This document shows, piece by piece, positions 37,666 through 45,343 of a stretch of 64,000 nt of DNA. The notes under the pieces were generated by a model that worked only from the letters and a program-made list of their open reading frames with translations, searched no databases and was not told the DNA's origin. This DNA comes from CATOSP01 sp965237775 (lineage in GTDB: Bacteria > Chloroflexota > Dehalococcoidia > Lucifugimonadales > UBA3495), in NCBI GenBank assembly GCA_965237775.1, contig OZ250155.1, positions 4,216,001 through 4,280,000 on the forward strand, written 5' to 3'. The first letter of the stretch is position 1, and the number at the start of each line of letters is the position of its first letter. A program made the translations under genes and the position numbers.

Positions 37666-37772
37666 TAAGCTGGCGGCAGCTTGCTCCGCTCGATCCGTGG
37701 GTCTTCCAATCCCGCAAAACAATCTATGATCGACGCCCCCTTCATTCCACCCATCACTATCCCCCCTTCATC

Positions 37773-37852
37773 ATCAACCCTAAACCACATCAACCCTAAA
37801 CCACATCAACCCTAAACCACATCAACCCTAAACCACATCAACCCTAAACCAC
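37773..37852 (+). repeat. Five perfect tandem copies of a 16-bp unit
   Basis: Unit ATCAACCCTAAACCAC, five times without change. It lies within ISAs1, between its right end and the transposase start, so it may have expanded inside the element. The ACCCTAAACC core happens to look like a plant-type telomere repeat. Confidence 0.97.
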
Positions 37853-37898
37853 AACTTTATACTATTCCTAATAATTACGCTAAGACGCGATTGCCCTG

Positions 37899-38800
37899 GT
37901 GATTGGGCGGAGTCCCATACGGATAGCGTTGACTACGCCTTCGTCGTCTGTCTGAAGCTCCCACTGAGCGACCACCTGCCAGGCTTCAACCTCGATCGTG
38001 TTATGGGCTCCCATCGGGGAAAGAAACACGACGCTTTCATGGTTCTCAAGCACGGCGCCAAGAATCGTTTCAATGTCAGCAGCAATCTCTCTTAAATAGG
38101 CTTCGTACTCCCCTTGGGTCAGTATAGAATCGTTACCGAATTCTCCTGCGTCGAAAGCCTGCCGGTAGAGTTCATAGGACCGGGCCTGACCCCGGCGGTC
38201 GTATGCCAGGGTCAGGGTTTCGTTTGCGGAAGTGGATGAGCCGAGCAGATATTCGTGGACGGTGAAGTCCGCGTAGCAGGTGAGGTATTGGAATTCTAGG
38301 GACAATCCTCCTCGGGCTATTGCTCTAAAATTCGACCTCACGGTCGCGGGGTAGACTGGGTTGACCAGGTCCAATTCTGCCATAAGCAAGTCTTCGACTT
38401 CGACCGCGGGCGGTAATTCCTCGTCGTCGTCCAGATCAAGCCAAAACCTTACGGCTTGGTCTCTCTGATCGCGTGTACGGGCGATCCCCCGCCAGTGACA
38501 CCTAAAAGACCCTTGCTGTGGCGTCCCACGGATAACCAAGTGCACGGGGGATGCTCCAGCTAAGCTCAACCCTTTCTCGAGAATCTCTTCAACGGTTCCC
38601 GTGTCCCCGTGGCCGTAGGCCGCGCCTCCAGATACCTGCTCGAATAGTTGGAGTTGGCCCACATCCCTGGAGACACATTGACCTCCGCCGCATGGCTGTA
38701 CTACACCGGCCTGTTTGGGGACACAGCCGACTCCGACCATGGCCAATGTTGCAACGAGCACAAGGCATGCAATTGAGGAATTGAGTCTCCATATTCCCAT
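37899..38800 (-). pseudogene. N-terminal part of the large LRR/GLUG lipoprotein
   Basis: I choose ATG 38800 (MGIWRLNSSIACLVLVATLA) because GAGGAAAAGG lies just upstream. The signal peptide ends MVGVGC, a lipobox, so the protein is a lipoprotein. About 300 residues of unknown domain follow (VEDLLMAELDLVNPVYPATV, LGSSTSANETLTLAYDRRGQ) up to the ISAs1 insertion. Part of one gene with 34219-34878 and 30884-32499; intact it would be roughly 1,050 residues. Confidence 0.8.
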
Positions 38801-39037
38801 GTGAACCTTTTCCTCTAGATCTATACCGTCAGAGGCTGGACGTGACGCCTTTCCGTGCCATTCATCAAGGGGCATCTTCGGCGGCCGGAAGTCATCAGCG
38901 GTTTCGCTCGTAATACCCGTTGATTGAGGAGGCGGTAACTAGTACCGCGTCCGGCTATTTTTGACGGATACTAGAAAGTATGTGTATGCAATCGAGGCAC
39001 CGTCTACCACCGATGCCCGGCACAAGCGTCGCCGTAC

Positions 39038-40297
39038 CTACCCATCGAATTCACCCTGACGCGGTACTAGGTCCTGACGATCTGAACCGTCTGGCTTGAT
39101 GGAAAAAAGAACAACGCGAGTGGGGTGGTCGGGTTCCGCTACAGCTATCCTGGACCCGTCAGGAGACCATGAGGCGTAGAGGCCCTGTGCCACTTTGCGT
39201 ATATTCGATCCATCAGAGTTCAGGACATAGGTATGGCTATGCTCCCTTTCTGACTTACGTTGTCGACCGTGCGCTATGAGAATCTGTGAGCCGTTGGGAG
39301 ACCACTCCAGGCTGGGTACCGCCTCAGCCACGCTGTGAGCAAGGACCTGCGAATCCGAGCCGTCGGTCTTGATCGTGTGCAACTCCCTTCCCTGTACGAA
39401 GGCAATACGGTCTCCGTTGGGAGACCATGCCGGTGCTCCTCGAATCGAGTCTACTTTTCCTCGGATTTGAGCATCAATTAATCGCGTGAGAGACGGTTCT
39501 TCAACGGCCAGCGAGTACAACACTGCGCTGCGAAGCGCCATGTGGGTCCTGTACTGCCCGTCTTTATCCCTGACGTTTAGATATTCTTCCAGAACGATGG
39601 CGAGTGTTCGTCCATCCGGTGCCCACACGGGCCCAGAAATTACCCGCCGATCTTCGATGTCTTGCCCTTTCTCCCAATCTGAATCTCGAAAGCGCATGAG
39701 CCATCGAGAATCTTCGCCATGAGGTGAGATGGTGTAGATTCCGGGTCCGTTGTTCCATTTATCGTAGCTGGCAAATGCGAGACGGGTGCCATTGGGGGAG
39801 AACGAAGGGGATACGTCTATCGAGTAGTTTTCTGTGATTCTGGTCCGGTCTGAACCGTCTATCGCCGAGGTCTCGACCTCTAGATTAGTTATATCCGGTT
39901 GGTTTGCGCTCTCGGTACTGTGGAGTGACGTGACGTATGCGATGCGGTCCCCGGTTGGGGAGATGTCCGGGGAAAAGTCGATCTCGTATGGTCCGCCGTT
40001 GCCCGCTGAAAATCGGGAGATCTCTTTAGTGCTCGTGTCTACGGCGTAGATGGTGTCATATTGGATGGTCCCATCCGGATACCTCCAGAAGTGCAAGGTA
40101 AAAAAAATTTGCCTGCCATCGGGAGTCCACTGAGGGACATAACCACGGTTTGCGACTCCTAGCATCGCGTGCCAACCGAGCGAGTCAGGTTCTCCAGCGC
40201 CACATATGGGGATAGTGACCGTTGAACCCGTGATCGTCAGCAGCGATACGAGCCCTAAGACCGAGGCTTGCAAATTTTTCATAGTCGGGTTTGCCAC
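39038..40297 (-). CDS. TolB/PD40-type beta-propeller, exported
   Basis: 419 aa with GTG start at 40297; ATG at 40282 (MKNLQASVLGLVSLL) is the alternative and begins the signal peptide directly. Repeated PD40 units are seen: PQWTPDGRQIFFTL, PDISPTGDRIAYV, PSFSPNGTRLAFAS, PVWAPDGRTLAIV, PAWSPNGDRIAFV, LEWSPNGSQILIA and ASWSPDGSRIAVA, making a six- to seven-bladed propeller as in TolB. It begins 13 bp after the metalloprotease stop, so the two were one operon, with the LRR/GLUG lipoprotein gene 237 bp downstream. Probably a periplasmic or surface binding protein. It appears to be the only intact gene of this locus. Confidence 0.85.
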   Translation of the reverse strand: MANPTMKNLQASVLGLVSLLTITGSTVTIPICGAGEPDSLGWHAMLGVANRGYVPQWTPDGRQIFFTLHFWRYPDGTIQYDTIYAVDTSTKEISRFSAGNGGPYEIDFSPDISPTGDRIAYVTSLHSTESANQPDITNLEVETSAIDGSDRTRITENYSIDVSPSFSPNGTRLAFASYDKWNNGPGIYTISPHGEDSRWLMRFRDSDWEKGQDIEDRRVISGPVWAPDGRTLAIVLEEYLNVRDKDGQYRTHMALRSAVLYSLAVEEPSLTRLIDAQIRGKVDSIRGAPAWSPNGDRIAFVQGRELHTIKTDGSDSQVLAHSVAEAVPSLEWSPNGSQILIAHGRQRKSEREHSHTYVLNSDGSNIRKVAQGLYASWSPDGSRIAVAEPDHPTRVVLFSIKPDGSDRQDLVPRQGEFDG

Positions 40298-40310
40298 CTA
40301 AAAGCCGGGT

Positions 40311-40395
40311 TCAATCGACGTTAACCTTGATGCTAAAGAGGGTACTGGCCTCCAACCCTCGGCTGTCTATCACCGTGACGATTACATCGTAGAAT
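40311..40395 (-). pseudogene. Metalloprotease gene, 3' tail
   Basis: Reads DVIVTVIDSRGLEASTLFSI and ends VNVD-TGA. It is the last strand pair of an Ig-like domain, split from 41828 by IS66 copy 2. Joining across the 8-bp duplication gives SGSFYDVIVTV in frame. Confidence 0.85.
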
Positions 40396-41827
40396 GTAAC
40401 TGTTCAGAGTTGAGGGGATGGATTAGTTAAAACTTGCTTGGGAAGTTCGGTGCGTCGGGTCGTCGGTTATGTTAAATCAGGAGGATGGAGAACAAGGTAG
40501 ACCTGAGGACGGCCAGCCGGGAGGCGCTGTTGGCGGTGATTGCGCGGCAGCAGGCGGTCATCGACGAGTTGCAGCGGCGGATAGCGGCGTTGGAAGGGGG
40601 TCTCAAGGGCAAAGGGCGGCCCGGAATGCCGGGCAACAAACCGGGTGCAAAGTCAGAGCCGGCCGAGAAGAAGGAGCCAAGAAAGCCCCGGCCCCACGGC
40701 TTTAGCCGTCGGCGCACGGTGGCGGCTCACCAGGTGGAACATGTCTTGGACTCCTGTCCGGAGTGTGGCACCGGGTTGGTTGGGGGTTGGCCGCAGCGGA
40801 CTCGGGAAGTCATCGATATCCCAGTGGCTCCGGTGGAGGTCACGGAGCACGTTTTCGTGACCCGGGTCTGCCCAGTATGTGAACGGCGCCGGACCCCCAA
40901 GACGGACTTGGGCGGTGGGGTAATCGGTCGGGGACGGTTGGGAGCCAACTTGGTCTCATTGATCGCTGGCCTGCGGGAAGAGGGCCGGTTGCCCCTTCGG
41001 ACCATCCAATGGTATCTGGAGACCGTCCACCAGTTGCGCTTGAGCGTTGGGGGAATCACCCAGGTCCTCCACGGCGTGGCCCGGCAAGCCCAACCGGCGG
41101 TGGCCGAGGTGCTGGAACTAGTCCGGACCAGCCAGGTGGTGCACGCCGACGAGACCGGCTGGCGCCAGGAGGGGGCCAATGGCTATGTCTGGACCTTCTC
41201 CACTCCCACTGAGCGGTACTTCCTGCGCCGAGGCCGGAATAAGGAGGTGGTGGACGAGGCGCTGGGGGAGTCCTTCAGCGGGGTGTTGGTCAGCGATTTC
41301 TACGCTGCCTATAACCACTACCCTGGCCTGAAGCAGCGGTGTTGGGCTCATCTGCTCCGGGACATCCATGACCTGAAGGCCCTCTACCCAGCAGACGCCA
41401 AGCTGGCCGGATGGGCGGCGGCAGTGCATGACCTCTACGCCCAGGCCAAGCGGTTCTCCCATCCTCAGGCAAGGAAACGCCGTCAGGCCCAACTGGAGTT
41501 GGAGCGGAAATTGTTGGCCTGCTGCCGACCCTTCCTTGATGACCCAGGGGCAGTCCAGGCCAAGCTCTGCCGGCGCATCCAGCGCTTCATCAAGGAGTTG
41601 TTCGTATTCGTAGCCGAACCGGCCGTCCCCTCGGAAAACAACGCCGCCGAGAGGAGCCTTCGTCACCTGGTGACCAGCCGCAAGATCAGCGGCGGCACCC
41701 GCTCAACCCAGGGCACCAACACCAAGATGGCTCTCGCTTCCCTCTTCGGTACCTGGCGCGCCCGAGGATTGAATCCCCTCACCGCATGCCGCCAGTTGCT
41801 CACTTCCCCTCAACTCTGAACACTTAC
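40396..41827 (+). mobile_element. IS66-family element, copy 2 (1432 bp)
   Basis: 8-bp duplication CGTAGAAT at 40388-40395 and 41828-41835. Ends as in copy 1. Confidence 0.95.
40485..41819 (+). CDS. IS66-family transposase TnpC
   Basis: 444 aa. Same domains as the product at 7184; differs by Ala to Gly in the HADETGWRQE(A/G)ANG region. Only two base differences were noticed between the copies, so the transposition is recent. Confidence 0.95.
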   Translation: MENKVDLRTASREALLAVIARQQAVIDELQRRIAALEGGLKGKGRPGMPGNKPGAKSEPAEKKEPRKPRPHGFSRRRTVAAHQVEHVLDSCPECGTGLVGGWPQRTREVIDIPVAPVEVTEHVFVTRVCPVCERRRTPKTDLGGGVIGRGRLGANLVSLIAGLREEGRLPLRTIQWYLETVHQLRLSVGGITQVLHGVARQAQPAVAEVLELVRTSQVVHADETGWRQEGANGYVWTFSTPTERYFLRRGRNKEVVDEALGESFSGVLVSDFYAAYNHYPGLKQRCWAHLLRDIHDLKALYPADAKLAGWAAAVHDLYAQAKRFSHPQARKRRQAQLELERKLLACCRPFLDDPGAVQAKLCRRIQRFIKELFVFVAEPAVPSENNAAERSLRHLVTSRKISGGTRSTQGTNTKMALASLFGTWRARGLNPLTACRQLLTSPQL

Positions 41828-42434
41828 CGTAGAATGAGCCACTTACAGGAACGGTGTTCGGCAGAGTCACCCGGACAGTTGTCCCTGACCCGCTTATGGT
41901 CAATTGACCTGATGGGTTGGACCAGGTCAGATCATATGAAGGCACTGCCCCGGATACCTTGGCGGTCAGTTGGATCTCATCACCTATTGCCCCCTCTTCC
42001 TCTCCTTCAACGCTAATCTGGGGCACCCACTGATACAGCGCATAAATCGCCGCTATGTCAAATGGGTGAGGAGAACAATCGGGTTCCTCGAAAGCGGCTC
42101 CGACAGGCGGATAGTAATTTAGGAGTTGGTGATCGTAGTTTAATACTGAATCAGGGATGGTAGGATGCGCGATATCAATGGGCTGCTCTGCAAAATTGGG
42201 GAAATTGACATTGGATAGGCCAAGAGCGTGCCCCGCTTCGTGGACAGCCAGGTAATATGCGAAGAATGAGTGGTTCTTGGCTCTGTCTTCAGGGTCGGGG
42301 GTACCGTTCATAATACAAGTGTTGAAGACGACCTCGCCTGGGTCGATTTGAGCATCACGACCTGGAACATTCAGTGGGGCTGGCGGGTTCTCGTTGAGCC
42401 TGTGAATGTTAAAACTGACGTCCACTCCTTCTAG
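41828..42434 (-). pseudogene. Matrixin-type metalloprotease, catalytic core (middle piece)
   Basis: YLAVHEAGHALGLSNVNFP holds the zinc-binding HExGHxLGL motif (third ligand His replaced by Asn at the usual place). DIAAIYALYQWVP and an Ig-like domain (LTAKVSGAVPSYDLTWSNPS) follow. The piece is flanked by IS66 copy 2 on its 3' side and IS5 copy gamma on its 5' side. Confidence 0.85.
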
Positions 42435-43275
42435 GGCGTGTCGTCAAAACAGGAACAAGATGGTAGATTATTTCGGAGAGTGTGAGTGTGTGGAGTTGAG
42501 GTATGGCGGCAGCGCATCGGCGTCACGACCTTTCGGACAAGGTTTGGGAACAATTGAGACCTTACTTGCCTGGTGGAGCAGGCAAAAGGGGGCGTCCAGC
42601 CCGGGATAACCGGCTTTTCTTGAACGCGGTGTTTTGGATCCTGCGTACTGGGGCGCCCTGGCGGGACCTGCCGCCGGATTACGGGGACTGGAAGAACACC
42701 CATAGACGCTTTTGCCGGTGGCGAGACCGCGGTGTCTGGGACCAACTGCTGGAGCGGGTCATCGAAGATCCGGACTTTGAGTGGTTGATGGTCGACGCAA
42801 GCCACATCAAGGTTCACCCTCATGGCACTGGGGCCCGGGGAGGCAATCAAGCCATAGGCCGCACAAAAGGGGGCTAAACAGCAAACTGCACCTGGCGGTG
42901 GACTCCCACGGCATGCCGGTACGTATGATCTTGACCGAGGGCACGGTGGCGGATTGCACGCAGGCTCATTCGCTGATCGCCGACATCCCAGCTGAATATC
43001 TGCTGGCAGACCGAGGCTACGACACCAACGGCATCGTGGCCGAAGCCGAGGGCCAGGGGATGGAACCGGTGATACCACCCAGGAGCCATCGCAAGGAACA
43101 ACGGTACTACGACCGGGCACTGTACAAACTGCGGCACTTGGTCGAGAACTCATTCCTGGACTTCAAGCAATGGCGGGGGGTTGCCACCCGATATGCCAAA
43201 AACGCAGCGTCTTTCCTGGCAATTTGCCAAATCCGAGCGCTGGTCATCTGGACCAAGTTATTTTGACGACACCCC
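42435..43275 (+). mobile_element. IS5-family element, copy gamma (841 bp)
   Basis: CTAG duplicated at 42431-42434 and 43276-43279. It splits the metalloprotease gene between RQAERPL and EGVDVSF. Confidence 0.95.
42503..43266 (+). CDS. IS5-family transposase, two frames joined by -1 frameshift
   Basis: Same as copy alpha, including the ACAAAAGGGGGC shift site. Confidence 0.9.
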
Positions 43276-44002
43276 CTAGGGGCCTCTCCGCCTGGCGGGT
43301 GTTTATGGACGCGCGGGCTATAAAAGCCGCCACTTCAGGTGTGTTCAACCAGTCAAGGAGGGATATATCGCCGTCCAGGAATCCTTCCAACGCAAGCGCA
43401 AGCGTTTCGCGAGCTCTTGGGGAAGGGGATTTAAACCCCGCATAGCCTTGAAACGACGTGACACATCCCATTGTGCCCTTAGTGACAAGGCAGAGTTTAA
43501 AAGCGTCTGATTTGATCTCTGGGAAGGAAGTCGCGACTGTGTTCAGCGGTATGTCGAATCCCCTAACTTCACTCTGTGAGTCGTCTCTCTGAAGAAATTC
43601 CCTGGTTGGAGTCGAATTCCTGGCGGCTTGCGCACAAGTGCCACCGATCTCCTGCACTGTCACAAACCCATCAGTGGCCACTTCCCACTGCTTAAAAGCG
43701 TGTCGGATGAGGTTGATCCAATCGGTCTGATCGGCTGAAGGGAAAGTCTCTTTGCAGATGATGTATTCGAACTCACGATTGGGATGATGCCCGAAGAACG
43801 GGAAGGTTGCGACGCGGCTTTGATTTTCCGGCAGCTTGGTCGAAGGCCATACGTATGCGTCGCGGGCTGAGAACACCATCAAGTCGTCGGTCCTCTTGTA
43901 GTTAACCTGAATGGCGTAGATTTCTGATTCGATTAGGTTGTCTAGGGTCGTCGTCACAGGCCCGGGGTTGGTCCACCTGAATGTCTTTGTCGGAGATATA
44001 AC
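43276..44002 (-). pseudogene. Metalloprotease gene, 5' piece (FN3 plus start of protease domain)
   Basis: Reads TFRWTNPGPVTTTLDNLIES and EIYAIQVNYK, the end of a fibronectin-III-like domain, then FSARDAYVWPS and WINLIRHAFKQWEVATDG, the first helix of a metzincin/matrixin domain. The frame stays open to the IS630 boundary at about 44003 without a signal peptide, so the true N-terminus was removed by element 3 or a deletion. Joined with 41828-42434 and 40311-40395 it gives a secreted zinc protease. Confidence 0.8.
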
Positions 44003-44439
44003 TAAACCAAAGCCAAGGTGAAACCCGCATTTGGGTCGGCTAGAATCAGGGAGGCATAGCGTCAGGACTGGGAGCAGACTGAGTGGGGATGGTGATGGGT
44101 ATGAGGGGGATAAGGCCGGACTTGGAGGGGTGGCAGTTGGACTTGGCTAGTGTGCGCAGCAGGATGTACCTAGCGCCGACACCCCGGGAGAGAGAACGGT
44201 GGCACGCACTGTGGCTCCTGTGCCGGGGCCTGACCGCCTCGGGCACCGCCCAGGCACTGGGCCGGGATGCTCACACCATCGGCAGATGGGCCGCCGCCTT
44301 CGGCGAGGGAGGGCCCGCAGCCTTGATATTTGAGCAGACCGGGGGTTCCCCCCCGCACTTGGCGAGACGCAACAGGCGGAGTTGACGGGGGCAGTGCAGG
44401 AGTTGCCCGAGATGTCGGGCATAGAAATGGCCAACTGGA

Positions 44440-44458
44440 CCCTTCGGCAGGCTCAGGA
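44440..44458 (+). repeat. Hairpin insertion family B, copy 2 (about 16-19 bp)
   Basis: CCCTTCGGCAGGCTCAGG inserted between NW and RKVVRQFV of the transposase; length is 1 modulo 3, judged from the frame change. Exact borders are uncertain. Confidence 0.6.
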
Positions 44459-44736
44459 GGAAAGTGGTGCGGCAGTTTGTCTCGAAGCGTTTCGGCATTG
44501 GCCTGAGCCGCAGCACTTGCCTGAACTATCTGCACCGCTTGGGGTTTGTCCTGAAGCGTCCCAAGAAGCGTCTGGTCAAGGCAGATGAGCAGAAGCGGGA
44601 GGCCTTCGTGGCGGAGTACGCCACCCTGTCGGACGAGGCGTGGCGTACGGGAGCGAAGATATTCATAGCCGACGAGGCCCATTTCCGGGCCGATGCCGAA
44701 CTGAGAGGCAAATGGGTGCTAAAGGGAGAGCCGGCC

Positions 44737-44759
44737 CCCCGTTTTCACGGGGGCAGGCT
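44737..44759 (+). repeat. Hairpin insertion family A, copy 2 (23 bp)
   Basis: Begins CCCCGTTTTCACG and ends GGGGCAGGCT. A 7-bp stem CCCCCGT/ACGGGGG closes a TTTC loop. Inserted before TTGGTG; removal restores KGEPALVDSTSP. Confidence 0.88.
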
Positions 44760-44795
44760 TTGGTGGACTCGACCAGCCCGAGCTATGGCGAAAAG

Positions 44796-44843
44796 GCCAG
44801 CTACTACTCGGCCCAGCTACTACTCGGCCCAGCTACTACTCGG
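44796..44843 (+). repeat. 16-bp unit in three tandem copies
   Basis: Unit CCCAGCTACTACTCGG (first copy begins GCC). The normal transposase has one; the two extra copies add 32 bp and shift the frame. Confidence 0.9.
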
Positions 44844-45046
44844 CAGTGTGCCTGGAGACCGGTGAGGTGGAGTGGATGGACCTGGAGGGGAACAGCAACT
44901 CCGGAACCTCGGCTGCCTTCCTGGAGCGGTTGCGGCAGAGGCACTCCGGGCCGCTCAACGTGATTTGGGACAACGCGCCGGCGCACCGCGGCGAGGCGGT
45001 GCGTGAGTATCTGCGGACGCCGGGCTTGGGGCTGCGGCTGATGAAC

Positions 45047-45069
45047 CCCCGTTTTCACGAGGGCAGGCT
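45047..45069 (+). repeat. Hairpin insertion family A, copy 3 (23 bp)
   Basis: Begins CCCCGTTTTCACG, ends AGGGCAGGCT. Inserted before CTGCCG; removal restores RLMNLPGYSPD. Confidence 0.88.
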
Positions 45070-45343
45070 CTGCCGGGCTACAGCCCGGACGGAGGCGCCG
45101 ATGAGGCCATCTGGGGCTGGGCGAGAGAGGAAGCCACCGGAAACCTGTGCTTGGGAACCAAGGCCCTGGTAAAGGAGAGGGTCGGGAATTTCCTCTGCGG
45201 GCTGTCCATCCGGAAAGACGAGGTCAAGGACCGCTGCCGCACCGTCCTGCAATCAAAGGCCGAAGGATTTCTGCGAGAATCCCAGCCCAATCACCGATGT
45301 ATTGTAAATGCACATCCCACCTTGGCTTTGGTTTAGTAGCGCG

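Larger units (their letters stand above)
34894..37740 (-). pseudogene. ISAs1-family transposase, triply damaged
   Basis: The C-terminal two-thirds (VAIDGKTVRRSHDR, IVTIDAMGCQKNIAQ, YVLAVKDNQGQLHEDI, RRHWGIENSLHWTLDVAF) is intact. An in-frame TAG at 35743-35745 replaces the expected Trp in CFME-x-TKQIAQLA. Further upstream MDIIAIAICATICGADSW meets IS1380 copy 3 at 35947; beyond it the N-terminus reads MKGASIIDCFAGLEDPRIER, but in a frame one base off. So nonsense, insertion and frameshift all affect it, suggesting an old resident. Confidence 0.85.
34879..37898 (-). mobile_element. ISAs1-family element, interrupted by IS1380 copy 3
   Basis: Terminal repeats CAGGGCAATCGCGTCTTA (left) and TAAGACGCGATTGCCCTG (right). 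10-bp target duplication GTGATTGGGC at 34869-34878 and 37899-37908. Native length without the nested IS and its duplication is about 1297 bp. It sits in the lipoprotein gene. Confidence 0.93.
44101..45336 (+). pseudogene. IS630-family transposase with five frame lesions
   Basis: Order of readable parts: MRGIRPDLEGWQLDLASVRS, an HTH (ASGTAQALGRDAHTIGRW), FEQTGGSPP, then MSGIEMANW, VVRQFVSKRFGIGLSRST, IFIADEAHFRADAELRGKW, a GEKASYYS segment, NVIWDNAPAHRGEAVREY, LPGYSPD and EAIWGWAREEATG. Frame breaks: a C7 run near 44347; a family B insertion near 44440; a family A insertion at 44737; a 16-bp triplication at 44796; a family A insertion at 45047. The stop lies in the inverted repeat. Confidence 0.88.
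44003..45337 (+). mobile_element. IS630-family element 3, degenerate
   Basis: Inverted ends CTAAACCAAAGCCAAGGTG (44003) and CACCTTGGCTTTGGTTTAG (to 45337). The TA duplication is only partly preserved. Confidence 0.8.

Noticed and set aside
37773..37852. CRISPR array
   Set aside because: The 16-bp units abut directly without spacers, and no cas gene is present.
37773..37852. Eukaryotic telomere contamination
   Set aside because: The period is 16 bp, not 7, and the array lies inside ISAs1.
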